Both the position numbers and the translations under genes were made by a program. The notes under the pieces were generated by a model that saw nothing but the letters and a program-made list of their open reading frames with translations, had not been told where the DNA came from and did not search any database. This document shows, piece after piece, positions 7,162-15,426 of a DNA stretch of 39,973 nucleotides. Every line of letters starts with the position of its first letter. The stretch's first letter is position 1. The DNA is from Clostridiales bacterium (GTDB taxonomy: Bacteria; Bacillota; Clostridia; HGM11327): assembly GCA_015056475.1 (NCBI GenBank), contig SVGF01000006.1, forward strand, positions 1 to 39,973, in the 5' to 3' direction.

Positions 7162-9372
7162 ATGAATCGATCCGATTTTTTCAAAGACGCCGTTTGGGTT
7201 GGCAAAAAAAGCAGGGATAAAAACACGTTTTCAATATTGCGCGGACACTTTTTTCTGGACAAAACAGAAAAGGTGACCTTGAACGTAATAGGACTGGGAT
7301 TTTTTAAGTGCTATATAAACGGTATTTGTATAAATCCCGATACGTTCTTGCCTTTGTCTTCGGATTATCAGGCCGGCTGTGATCCAAAAAACGAGATCCT
7401 TTCGGCGCACAGAATATACGTGCCGCAGTTTGATATCACACCGTACGTTCATAAGGGGGACAACGTTATAGCCGTTCACTTTGGCGGAGGCTGGTACACG
7501 TTTGCAAACCGTCCCTTTGGCTTACCCAAGGCCATATACTGCATTTTTGCTTGCGAAAACGGCAATACCGAATATTTTGTTTCGGATGAGAGCTGTAAGA
7601 TAGGTGACAGCTTTGTTGACGATTACTATTTTGTTGAAAGAGAATGCCACAATTATATAGACTATACCGATGCATTCGGCACGGATTTTGACGACGGTGC
7701 TTGGGAGAATGCAGCAGCAACCGAGGAACTCGACACACAATACTGTACCACAAATTGCCCGCAGGATAAGCTTATTAAGACTCTCACGCCAAATATTTTA
7801 GGCAAGGGAGAAAACGGTGGCACAGTCTATGACTGTGGTGAAAACACAACGGGCTACCCCGTTATGAGAGTGCTTGCGCCAAAGGGTGATGCGGTAAGGG
7901 TGATATTTTCGGAGGCTATTGACGAAAACGGATACCTTGACAAATACAGATGCCACAGGCAAAGCTTTGCGGTAACGTCCGACGGGGAAGAAAGACTTGT
8001 TCAGCCCGAGTTTGTGTGGTACGGCTTCAGATATTTTGAGGTGATCGGTGATGCTGTGCCGGAATGCATAAAGGTGGTATATGCAGATATCAGTTCAGCC
8101 TCAAGCTTTGAATGCGATAACGATACTCTTAACTGGGCATATAATACGTTTATTCACACTATGCTTTGCAATATGCACACCGGACATCCATCCGATTGTC
8201 CGCATCTTGAGCGCAGAGGATACACCGGCGACGGACAGGTAACGTGCAACGCGGCGCTGTATGCACTTGATGCGAGGGCATTCTATGAAAAATGGCTACA
8301 GGATATTGCCGACGGTCAGGACGTATTAAGCGGACACATACAATACACAGCTCCTTACATAAACAGCGGCGGAGGCCCCGGTGGCTGGGGAAGCGCAATA
8401 GTTGAGGTGCCGTATCAGCTTTATAAGCATTACGGCGATGCTGAAATACTGAAAAAATACTATCCTAATATGCGCAGATACATTAATTATCTGGAATCAC
8501 ACTCCGAGCACGGCTTGGTTGTAAGGGACAAAGAAGGTGCTTGGTGCCTTGGCGATTGGTGCGGACCGGTAATATTGTACCCCGACAAGGAAATATTGAA
8601 TCACAGACAGCAGGTGTTTATTCCTGCACCAATGGTAAACACGTATTTTATGATAAAGAGCCTGCAAAAAATGTGTGAGATTGCAAGGATAATAGGCTGT
8701 GAGGACGATATACCGCAATATGAAGAAACGATTAAATACAGAAGATCCGTTATCAACGCTGCGTATTTCAATACTTTTGACAGCAATTTTATGATGAATA
8801 TACAGGGCGCTAACGCTTTTGCACTTGATATAGGGCTGGGCAACGGAAATACGTACAAGAATACTCTGGATCATTACAAAAAGCTTGGACACTATGATAC
8901 GGGTATTTTTGGTACGGATATTCTTACCAGAATACTGTTTGAACGAGGCGACTGTGAGCTTGCGGTTGAGCTTATGACAAATGACGGACCACAGGGCTTT
9001 GAGCATTGGAGAAAGGGCGGAGCTACCACGTTTCACGAGTATTGGGATAGCAACAGAAGCCGCTCACACAGCCATCATATGTTTGGATCTCCCGTTGCGT
9101 ACATATTTGAATACCTGCTTGGAATAAAGCAAGCAGAAGGCTCGTGCGGATACGACAGCATTATTATTGCTCCTCAGGCAACATCAAAATTCAAACACAT
9201 GAGCGGCAGTATTAAAACACCACACGGAATCGTGAGCCTTGGCTATAAGAAAGCGGACAAAAATATAATATTTGACGTTGTAATACCCGAGGGTGTGGAT
9301 GCAGTATTTATTTACGGTGACAATAAAATTGTGTTGCAACATTTGCAAAACACCATCAGCCTTTGCGAATGA
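7162..9372 (+). CDS. alpha-L-rhamnosidase, GH78
   Basis: This 736-residue enzyme releases terminal alpha-L-rhamnose. Its N-terminal beta-sandwich (about 20-130) has the family features FFKCYINGICINPDT and GDNVIAVHFGGGWY. The (alpha/alpha)6 catalytic barrel contains DCPHLERRGYTGDGQ (Asp345, Glu350, Asp357), which matches the GH78 DCPxRDExxGWTGD block, and CLGDWCGP. A late FHEYWD has Glu626, the usual candidate for the second catalytic acid, followed by SHSHHMFGS. A C-terminal beta domain follows. No signal peptide is seen, so it should act on imported oligosaccharides. GGGGG precedes the ATG by 6 nt. It is a single-gene unit with its own promoter and terminator. Released rhamnose would suit the microcompartment pathway further right. 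Confidence 0.92.
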   Translation: MNRSDFFKDAVWVGKKSRDKNTFSILRGHFFLDKTEKVTLNVIGLGFFKCYINGICINPDTFLPLSSDYQAGCDPKNEILSAHRIYVPQFDITPYVHKGDNVIAVHFGGGWYTFANRPFGLPKAIYCIFACENGNTEYFVSDESCKIGDSFVDDYYFVERECHNYIDYTDAFGTDFDDGAWENAAATEELDTQYCTTNCPQDKLIKTLTPNILGKGENGGTVYDCGENTTGYPVMRVLAPKGDAVRVIFSEAIDENGYLDKYRCHRQSFAVTSDGEERLVQPEFVWYGFRYFEVIGDAVPECIKVVYADISSASSFECDNDTLNWAYNTFIHTMLCNMHTGHPSDCPHLERRGYTGDGQVTCNAALYALDARAFYEKWLQDIADGQDVLSGHIQYTAPYINSGGGPGGWGSAIVEVPYQLYKHYGDAEILKKYYPNMRRYINYLESHSEHGLVVRDKEGAWCLGDWCGPVILYPDKEILNHRQQVFIPAPMVNTYFMIKSLQKMCEIARIIGCEDDIPQYEETIKYRRSVINAAYFNTFDSNFMMNIQGANAFALDIGLGNGNTYKNTLDHYKKLGHYDTGIFGTDILTRILFERGDCELAVELMTNDGPQGFEHWRKGGATTFHEYWDSNRSRSHSHHMFGSPVAYIFEYLLGIKQAEGSCGYDSIIIAPQATSKFKHMSGSIKTPHGIVSLGYKKADKNIIFDVVIPEGVDAVFIYGDNKIVLQHLQNTISLCE

Positions 9373-9380
9373 TCAATATG

Positions 9381-9415
9381 CAAGCCCGATAAAGCATCGG
9401 GCTTGTGCCGTTTTT
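9381..9415 (+). terminator. terminator of the GH78 gene
   Basis: CAAGCCCGAT (9381-9390) pairs perfectly with ATCGGGCTTG (9396-9405) around a 5-nt loop, followed by a T5 tract 5 nt later. Confidence 0.85.
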
Positions 9416-9457
9416 AATAAAATTTTGAATAATGATGAAAAAATACGCAAAAAGCTA

Positions 9458-9486
9458 TTGACAAATCTGTGCTACGGTAGTATAAT
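9458..9486 (+). promoter_or_regulatory. consensus promoter of the leader and LeuA-like operon
   Basis: TTGACA (9458-9463), 17-nt spacer, TATAAT (9481-9486): an exact consensus match. Transcription should begin near 9493, giving a leader of about 285 nt before the LeuA-like start codon. The spacer begins AATCTGTG, close to those at 24297 and 36253. Confidence 0.9.
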
Positions 9487-9539
9487 TATTAGCAACTGAT
9501 CGATATATATCAGTAATTTTGATTGGGAGCTTTTGCGTT

Positions 9540-9635
9540 ATGTCATTTGTTGTTTACACACTTATCGCACTACTATCCGCTGTGATCCTACTTATTCACT
9601 CGAATAAAGATTACAGTGCTTTTTGCCGTGCTTAA
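9540..9635 (+). CDS. branched-chain-rich leader peptide (candidate)
   Basis: This 31-codon reading frame starts at ATG 9540 with GGGAG 10 nt upstream and ends in TAA. The peptide has five Leu, three Ile and three Val, clustered in the first 19 residues (VVYTLIALLSAVILLI), followed by a polar tail. It follows a consensus promoter and precedes an intrinsic terminator by about 80 nt. That arrangement matches leader peptides of leu/ilv attenuators, where ribosome stalling at scarce Leu, Ile or Val codons prevents terminator formation. The downstream gene is LeuA-like, which supports this. Alternatively it could be a real single-span membrane micropeptide, since the same residues form a hydrophobic helix. 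Confidence 0.6.
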   Translation: MSFVVYTLIALLSAVILLIHSNKDYSAFCRA

Positions 9636-9713
9636 GGTATAGACAAATATGACGCTTCCGTTTGGGGTGCCCTACATACAGGTCATCTCAATAAATTGGA
9701 GAGTTGATATATC

Positions 9714-9747
9714 AGCCTGCGGCTTTTGGCACGCAGGCTATTTTTTT
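9714..9747 (+). terminator. attenuator terminator before the LeuA-like gene
   Basis: AGCCTGCG (9714-9721) pairs over 8 bp with CGCAGGCT (9732-9739), with a 10-nt loop and seven T at 9741-9747. It ends only 31 nt before the start codon of the next gene, so full expression must require readthrough. Confidence 0.85.
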
Positions 9748-9778
9748 AGAGTTTATTTACAATATGAAAGGTATAAAT

Positions 9779-11176
9779 ATGCAAAGACTTATCATTTCCG
9801 ACATCACGTTGAGATCCAGCAAGGACTCTGCGTACAGCTTCAAAGAAAAGATCGAGATAGTTAGACAGCTCGATAACGTGGGTGTGGATATTATTGAAAC
9901 CGCGCCGATCTCAAATACAAAAACAGACGTGCTGTTTCTTCATACAATTGCGCCCATTGTTAAGAACAGCGTTATATCTTGTCCCGTTGGACTCACAAAG
10001 GATTCCCTTGCCATTGCTTGGAATGCGATCAAGAATGCAAGAAGACCGCGTCTTCACGTTATGATCCCAACTTCAACGGTACAGCTTGAATACATCTGCC
10101 ACAAAAAGCCAAACGCTGCGTTTGATCTTGTTAAGCAGCTCGTAAGCGAGGCAAGATCGCTTTGCTCTGACGTTGAATTCTCCGCATTGGATGCAACAAG
10201 AAGCGAAAGTGAATTCCTTTGCTCCATGGTAAACGCTGCCATTGCAGCAGGCGCTACTACGGTTACTCTTTGCGATACAGCAGGCACGATGCTTCCCGAT
10301 GAGTTTGCCGGATTTGTTAAGGAGGCTTACGAAAACGTTCCTGCGCTGAAGAATATCAATCTTGCAGTTGAATGCTCCGATAGCATGAGTATGGGTGTTG
10401 CTTGCTCAATAGCAAGTGTAAATGCAGGTGCTTGCCAGATAAAGACCTGTGTTGGATCAGAAGATGCGCCATCACTTGAAGCGATCGCATATATGCTCAA
10501 GATGAGAGGTGACTCGCTCGGCGTTTCCAACTCACTCAATCAGACGGTTATTTCAAGAACTATTTCGGGAATATCATCATTCACGGATTCAAGAAAATCA
10601 AAGAGCGGTATTGACGTTGCTTCATCAGGTGATGCAGGTCAGGAGATCTCCGTAAGCAGTAAGGATGACATCAAAACTGTTGCCGAAGCCGTAAGAATGC
10701 TTGGCTATGAGCTCAACGAAGAAGACACAGCCAAGGTTTATGAAAACGTGCAGAGAGTTGCTACAAAGAAGCCCATCGGCGCTAAGGAGCTTGACGCTAT
10801 CGTTGCATCAAGCGCAATGCAGGTTGCTCCAACTTACACACTCAAGAGCTACGTTATAAACAGCGGTAATATAATAACAGCAACCGCAAATATCGACCTT
10901 GAAAAGAACGGTGCAATAGTTTCGGGTATAAGCACGGGTGACGGCCCCATTGATGCGGCATTCAGAGCTATTGAGCAGATAGTAGGACATCACTATGAGC
11001 TTGACGACTTCCAGATTCAGTCTGTAACAGAGGGTAGAGAAGCTATGGGTGAGGCTTTGGTAAGACTCAGAGCCAACGGCAAGCTTTATTCCGGTAAGGG
11101 CGTTTCCACAGACATCATCGGTGCAAGCGTAAGAGCGTACATCAACGCATTGAACAAGATCTGCTTTGAGCAGTAA
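9779..11176 (+). CDS. LeuA-like protein with lost metal site and a retained LeuA C-terminal domain
   Basis: This 465-residue protein aligns along its length with alpha-isopropylmalate synthase (HMGL family). The barrel opens with ISDITLRSS, where synthases have DTTLRDGEQ, so the metal-binding Asp is Ser13. The HxH motif is ECS (Glu198, Ser200) and the NGIGERAGN loop is CVGSEDAP (from Cys224). All four ligands of the divalent metal are therefore replaced, while VEFSALDATR and DTAGTMLPDEFAG keep the fold. Residues about 345-465 form a LeuA dimer/allosteric domain with GDGPIDAAFRAIEQ and VSTDIIGASVRAY. ATG 9779 has AAAGG 7 nt upstream. It is the first gene of an operon with an acyl-CoA-ligase fusion and an amidohydrolase. 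It is either a leucine-sensing pseudoenzyme or an enzyme with new chemistry. It is not a normal LeuA. Confidence 0.75.
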   Translation: MQRLIISDITLRSSKDSAYSFKEKIEIVRQLDNVGVDIIETAPISNTKTDVLFLHTIAPIVKNSVISCPVGLTKDSLAIAWNAIKNARRPRLHVMIPTSTVQLEYICHKKPNAAFDLVKQLVSEARSLCSDVEFSALDATRSESEFLCSMVNAAIAAGATTVTLCDTAGTMLPDEFAGFVKEAYENVPALKNINLAVECSDSMSMGVACSIASVNAGACQIKTCVGSEDAPSLEAIAYMLKMRGDSLGVSNSLNQTVISRTISGISSFTDSRKSKSGIDVASSGDAGQEISVSSKDDIKTVAEAVRMLGYELNEEDTAKVYENVQRVATKKPIGAKELDAIVASSAMQVAPTYTLKSYVINSGNIITATANIDLEKNGAIVSGISTGDGPIDAAFRAIEQIVGHHYELDDFQIQSVTEGREAMGEALVRLRANGKLYSGKGVSTDIIGASVRAYINALNKICFEQ

Positions 11177-11201
11177 TTCGATATAGAATACGGAGATATA
11201 T

Positions 11202-13676
11202 ATGAAATTATCATTTTCAACTAATCGCTGGAAGAATTACGATCTTAATACATTTTTTGAAATAGCAAAGGAATATAAATTCAACGGCGTGGAGATCCAC
11301 GACGTTATGGAGGTGCAGGGCTTTGAGCTTAAGACCATGCGCAGACAGCTTATGGAATACGGCATAAGCATTCCTTGTATAGATATGACTGCAAACATTG
11401 CAGATATGCATTCAAATGCAATGGATGAATTCAACAGATGCCTTGAGGTTGCAGAAATACTCGATATTCCATACATAAGACTTAAAGCATGTGAGGCTTC
11501 AAACGCCGAGGAAAACACAAAGGCTTTCCTTAACGCCGCTATTCCCGCCGCACACAAGGCAGGCAAAGTGCTCTTGATGGAAACTATGGGCATCTACTCA
11601 AACACGGCTTTGCTTGCGGAGCTTTTGAATACGTTTGCAGACGATGCGCTCGGCGCACTCTGGGATATTTATTACCCCTACAACGTTGCAAACGAAGATC
11701 CCGAGATCACTATAAAGAATCTCGGCGCATACGTTAAGCACATGCACATAAAGGATTCCGATTGCGGCGAAAGCTACAGTCTTGTAGGTGAAGGTAATCT
11801 CCCCATAAGAGGCGTTATCAATGCGCTTCGCTCAATCAACTACGACGGATTTATGTCACTTGAGTGGGACCCGGACTGGGATACTGAGATCAACGATATC
11901 GATATCATTTATCCCCACTTTATTGCCTATATGTCAACTTACGACGATCCCTCAAAGGCAAAGACAGTTTATTACGAAAATAAGACAGGCACGGGCAAAT
12001 TCGTATGGAAGAAGGATGCGCTCATTGAGAAAACGTTCGGTGACGTGCTTGACACCATGGTAAAGAATTTCCCCGATCAGTACGCATTCAAATATACAAC
12101 TCTCAACTACACGAGAACCTACTCAGAATTCAGAGATGACGTTGACGAATTTGCACGTTCACTCATTTCGATGGGTGTAAAGGCAGGTACACACGTTGCA
12201 GTCTGGGCTTCAAACCTTCCGCAGTGGTACATTGCTTTCTGGGCGGCAACAAAGATAGGCGCTGTGCTCGTTACGGTAAATACAGCTTACAAGATACACG
12301 AGGCTGAGTACCTCTTTAAGCAGTCGGATACACATACTCTCATTATGGAAAAGGGCAGCAAGGATTCTCACTACGATGAGATAATTGCAGAGCTTTGCCC
12401 CGAGCTTGAAAACACAAAGCCCGGCGAGCCCTTGCACGCAAAGAGATTGCCCTTCCTCAGAAACGTTATTACGGTTGGCTACAAGCAAAAGGGCTGTATG
12501 ACATGGGAGGATGCTGTTGCACGCTCCACAAAGGTACCGATTGAGGAGGTTTACAGAATGGCGGCTGCAGTTGACGTTCACGACGTATGCAACATGCAGT
12601 ACACATCCGGTACAACCGGCTTCCCCAAGGGCGTTATGCTTACGCATTACAACGTTGTAAACAACGGTAAGTGCATCGGCGACAGAATGGATCTTTCCAC
12701 GGCGGACAGAATGATGATCCAAGTTCCCATGTTCCATTGCTTTGGTATGGTGCTTGCCATGACAGCTTCGATGACTCACGGCGCAACACTCCATCCATTG
12801 CCATATTTCTCACCCAAGCCTGCACTTGCTTGCATCAACAATGAGCATATTACAGCTTTCCACGGCGTGCCCACAATGTTTATTGCATTGCTTGAGCATC
12901 CCGATTTTGAAAAAACGGATTTCTCATACATGAGAACGGGCATCATGGCAGGTTCACCCTGCCCGATCTCCGTAATGCAGGAGGTCGTTGACAAAATGCA
13001 TATGAGCGAGATCACGATAGTTTATGGTCAGACGGAGGCTTCACCCGGATGCACAATGAGCTCCACGGACGATTCACTCGAAGTAAGAGTTTCAACTGTC
13101 GGCAGAGCGCTCCCCGAAATTGAATGTAAGATAATAGATCCCGAAACAGGAAACGAGCTTCCCGATAACGTTACGGGCGAATTTGTAGCCCGTGGCTACA
13201 ACATAATGAAGGGCTACTACAAGATGCCTGCCGCGACAGCTGCCGCTATTGACAGGGACGGCTGGTTGCACACGGGTGACCTTGCTTGCCGCACACCCGA
13301 GGGTAACTACAGAATTACAGGTCGTCTTAAGGATATGATCATAAGAGGCGGTGAGAACATTTACCCCAAGGAGATTGAGGAATTCATTTACACTCATCCC
13401 AAGGTTAAGGACGTTCAGGTAATAGGCGTACCCGACGAGCAGTACGGTGAGGAGATAATGGCTTGTATCATCCTTAAGGATGGAGAATCCATGACAGAGG
13501 ATGAAATGAAAAAGTATATTCTCGACCACATGGCTAAGCACAAGGTTCCAAAATACATTGACTTTGTTGAAGCGTTCCCCATGAACGTTGCGGGCAAGAT
13601 ACTCAAGTACAAAATGAGAGAGGATGCTATTCTCAAGCTCGGCTTGCAGAAGGCTGACTCGATCGTTACCGCTTGA
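11202..13676 (+). CDS. xylose-isomerase-like TIM barrel fused to acyl-CoA ligase
   Basis: This 824-residue protein is a two-domain fusion. Residues 1 to about 250 are a sugar isomerase/epimerase (AP-endonuclease-2) TIM barrel with its metal ligands apparently intact: Glu127 in LLMETMG, Asp155 in ALWDIYYP, His180/His182 in KHMHIKD and Glu221 in SLEWDP. Residues about 275-815 are an ANL-superfamily acyl-CoA synthetase. It has the AMP-binding loop YTSGTTGFPKG (467-477), YGQTEASP, GWLHTGDLA, RLKDMIIRGGENIYPKEIEE and the catalytic-lysine region GKILKY. The barrel would isomerise or epimerise a polyol or keto acid, and the ligase would activate a carboxylate with ATP and CoA. The acid is unknown. 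CGGAG precedes the ATG. The gene lies 25 nt after the LeuA-like gene, and its stop overlaps or adjoins the amidohydrolase start. Confidence 0.85.
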   Translation: MKLSFSTNRWKNYDLNTFFEIAKEYKFNGVEIHDVMEVQGFELKTMRRQLMEYGISIPCIDMTANIADMHSNAMDEFNRCLEVAEILDIPYIRLKACEASNAEENTKAFLNAAIPAAHKAGKVLLMETMGIYSNTALLAELLNTFADDALGALWDIYYPYNVANEDPEITIKNLGAYVKHMHIKDSDCGESYSLVGEGNLPIRGVINALRSINYDGFMSLEWDPDWDTEINDIDIIYPHFIAYMSTYDDPSKAKTVYYENKTGTGKFVWKKDALIEKTFGDVLDTMVKNFPDQYAFKYTTLNYTRTYSEFRDDVDEFARSLISMGVKAGTHVAVWASNLPQWYIAFWAATKIGAVLVTVNTAYKIHEAEYLFKQSDTHTLIMEKGSKDSHYDEIIAELCPELENTKPGEPLHAKRLPFLRNVITVGYKQKGCMTWEDAVARSTKVPIEEVYRMAAAVDVHDVCNMQYTSGTTGFPKGVMLTHYNVVNNGKCIGDRMDLSTADRMMIQVPMFHCFGMVLAMTASMTHGATLHPLPYFSPKPALACINNEHITAFHGVPTMFIALLEHPDFEKTDFSYMRTGIMAGSPCPISVMQEVVDKMHMSEITIVYGQTEASPGCTMSSTDDSLEVRVSTVGRALPEIECKIIDPETGNELPDNVTGEFVARGYNIMKGYYKMPAATAAAIDRDGWLHTGDLACRTPEGNYRITGRLKDMIIRGGENIYPKEIEEFIYTHPKVKDVQVIGVPDEQYGEEIMACIILKDGESMTEDEMKKYILDHMAKHKVPKYIDFVEAFPMNVAGKILKYKMREDAILKLGLQKADSIVTA

Positions 13677-13699
13677 TGCGAAAGGACAGTGAGTATCAA

Positions 13700-14494
13700 A
13701 TGAGAAAGATAATTGATTGCCATTGCCACGTTTATCCCGAAAAGATTGCGGCTAAGGCAGTTGAAAGTATAGGTCGTTTTTATGACATTGAGATGGACAA
13801 CAACGGAACTCTTGATGATCTTAAAAATGCGGGAGCAGCCGCGGGAATAACGCATTACGTAGTATTTTCCGTTGCTACAACACCGCATCAGGTTGGCTCT
13901 ATAAACAGATTTATTGCCACGACCGTAGAGGCGCACAAGGGCTTGATGACGGGGCTTGGGACACTCCACCCCGACAGTCCTGACCAGAAGGCGGATATTG
14001 ATGAGCTTATTGCGCTGGGCTTGAAGGGAGTAAAGCTTCATCCGGATATTCAGGGCGTTGCCATTGACGATGACAGATGCATGAAGATGTATGAAATTTG
14101 TCAAGGCAAGCTCCCGATGCTGTTTCATACGGGCGACTTCAGATATGATTTTTCAAACCCGGACAGAGTAAAGCACATAATGGACACGTTCCCCGACTTA
14201 AAGGTGATAGGCGCACATTTTGGCGGTTGGTCGATATGGGAAAAGGCAACCGAGGAGCTAAAGGAATATAAAAACTTTATGGTTGACTGCTCATCATCGC
14301 TATATGCAATATCACCCGAGGTGGCAAAAAAGCTTGTGAGAGAATACGGTGCCGAGAGAGTGCTCTTTGGCACGGACTACCCCATGTGGAGCCCCGAGGA
14401 TGAATTGCAAAGATTCTTTGCAATGGGACTTACAGATGAAGAAAACGAGCTGATACTGCACAAGAATGCAGAAAGGTTGTTTGGGATAGAATAA
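13700..14494 (+). CDS. amidohydrolase-2 family metal-dependent hydrolase or decarboxylase
   Basis: This 264-residue protein is a complete amidohydrolase-2 (TIM-barrel) enzyme. It has the N-terminal metal motif DCHCH (residues 6-10), then KLHPD, LFHTGD, IGAHFGG and a C-terminal GTDYPMW with the metal-binding Asp. The family includes acid decarboxylases, lactonases and aminocarboxymuconate-type enzymes, so substrate cannot be assigned. I place the start at ATG 13700, where the conserved protein begins, with AAAGGA at 13681-13686. An alternative in-frame ATG at 13676 overlaps the previous stop codon (TGATG) and would add eight residues. It is third in the LeuA-like operon, which suggests that it acts on the same acid or its cyclic form. 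Confidence 0.8.
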   Translation: MRKIIDCHCHVYPEKIAAKAVESIGRFYDIEMDNNGTLDDLKNAGAAAGITHYVVFSVATTPHQVGSINRFIATTVEAHKGLMTGLGTLHPDSPDQKADIDELIALGLKGVKLHPDIQGVAIDDDRCMKMYEICQGKLPMLFHTGDFRYDFSNPDRVKHIMDTFPDLKVIGAHFGGWSIWEKATEELKEYKNFMVDCSSSLYAISPEVAKKLVREYGAERVLFGTDYPMWSPEDELQRFFAMGLTDEENELILHKNAERLFGIE

Positions 14495-14508
14495 AAGGAA
14501 TATAGAGT

Positions 14509-15123
14509 ATGAGTATTATCAGGACACACGATATTACGTTGTTTGGCGGTAACGATCAATATAAAATCGTGTTGCGTCCGCTTAAAGATGAGCATTTACA
14601 CTATTTGTATAAATGGACTTCGGATCCCGAGGTGTTGTATTGGACAGAAGGTGAGGACGTTGAAAGCTATACTCCCGATGATGTTCACGGAATCTGGGGT
14701 TGGATCTCGCAAAATAATCATTGCTTTATAATTGAAGTAAACGGTGAGATGATCGGCGAATGCTGGTTACAAAAAATGAATTTGCCCGACGTTATTGCAA
14801 TGTACCCCGAGGGTACAGATATACGGCGAATTGATATGTCTATCGGTGAAAAGGCATTCTGGGGAAAAGGTATCGGAACACTTTTTGTTGGTATGCTGAA
14901 ACAATTTGCATTTGAAAGTGAGGGCGTTGACGTTTTGCACTGCTTCTGCGAGGATTACAACATACGTTCAAGGCGAGTTTGGGAGAAAAACGGTTTTACT
15001 CTTATTTTGACTGAGGATATTCCTCAACCGCACAAGGGTAAACTGCAATATCATTGGCGGCTGACGAAGGATGAGTATTTTGCGTCTGTATCCGCAAATG
15101 AAGTACATTGTAAGACTGAATAA
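14509..15123 (+). CDS. GNAT-family N-acetyltransferase
   Basis: This 204-residue protein is an acetyl-CoA-dependent acetyltransferase of the RimJ/RimL or aminoglycoside 6'-type branch. It begins with the typical LRPLKDEHLHYLYKWTSDPE, carries the acetyl-CoA loop in AFWGKGIGTLFVGML, and ends with YNIRSRRVWEKNGF. The acceptor is unknown. AAAGGA lies about 11 nt upstream of ATG 14509. It follows the amidohydrolase by 14 nt and is followed by a strong hairpin, so it is probably the last gene of the LeuA-like operon. A functional link to the preceding genes is not evident. Confidence 0.85.
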   Translation: MSIIRTHDITLFGGNDQYKIVLRPLKDEHLHYLYKWTSDPEVLYWTEGEDVESYTPDDVHGIWGWISQNNHCFIIEVNGEMIGECWLQKMNLPDVIAMYPEGTDIRRIDMSIGEKAFWGKGIGTLFVGMLKQFAFESEGVDVLHCFCEDYNIRSRRVWEKNGFTLILTEDIPQPHKGKLQYHWRLTKDEYFASVSANEVHCKTE

Positions 15124-15149
15124 AAACACAAAATCTGCAGTAATAGTAA

Positions 15150-15195
15150 AACAAGGCACTTATGGAAAGGTTTTCCGTAAGTGCCTTGTTGTTAT
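15150..15195 (+). terminator. long-stem terminator of the LeuA-like operon
   Basis: A nearly perfect stem of about 19 bp (AACAAGGCACTTATGGAAA at 15150-15168 with its complement at 15171-15190) has a very short loop. The T-rich tail is modest (GTTATTTT). Confidence 0.75.
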
Positions 15196-15279
15196 TTTAT
15201 GGAAAGCATTGTAATTCGTCCGAGTGTAATGGAACTGAATAAATGAGAAAAATCAGTAGAACGATTTGTGGATCGATTA

Positions 15280-15323
15280 CAGACTGCAGACGATGCTCCT
15301 TTCGGGGTCATGTCTACAGTCTG
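15280..15323. repeat. imperfect inverted repeat between convergent genes
   Basis: CAGACTGCAGAC (15280-15291) pairs with GTCTACAGTCTG (15312-15323) with one mismatch, and the loop region can extend the stem. It lies between the convergent GNAT and SpoIIP genes in a roughly 300-nt gap (15124-15426) with no credible gene. It may act as a terminator for either strand, but neither side has a clear T run. The rest of the gap (15324-15426) shows nothing I can identify. Confidence 0.45.
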
Positions 15324-15426
15324 ATAGTTTTATTCCTTTGTATATAGATAAGGAGGGGCAGTTTTTTTAAGGATGGTGACGGGAAGAATACTGTAACGAC
15401 TTATGATTGGAATAAGATACTCGATA

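Larger units (their letters stand above)
9493..9778 (+). promoter_or_regulatory. transcribed leader with a probable attenuator
   Basis: The leader opens with a hairpin (ACTGAT 9495-9500 with ATCAGT 9509-9514), then encodes a 31-codon peptide, then contains a TCTC/GAGA hairpin (9686-9702) and ends in an intrinsic terminator at 9714-9747. CAGGT at 9678-9682 can pair with GCCTG at 9715-9719, the 5' arm of the terminator, so an alternative fold is conceivable. I find no T-box signature (AGGGTGGNACCGCG). Peptide-controlled attenuation is the best reading, but it is inferred from layout only. Confidence 0.6.

Noticed and set aside
9493-9747. 6S RNA or T-box riboswitch in the leader
   Set aside because: The promoter-to-terminator length suggested a stand-alone RNA. 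However, no long 6S-type helix closes the ends and no T-box AGGGTGGNACCGCG element is present. A ribosome-bound Leu/Ile/Val-rich frame explains it better.
12210-14128. Long open frames antisense to the acyl-CoA-ligase fusion and amidohydrolase
   Set aside because: They lack ribosome binding sites and recognisable domains, and lie opposite strongly coding sequence. They are shadows of codon bias.
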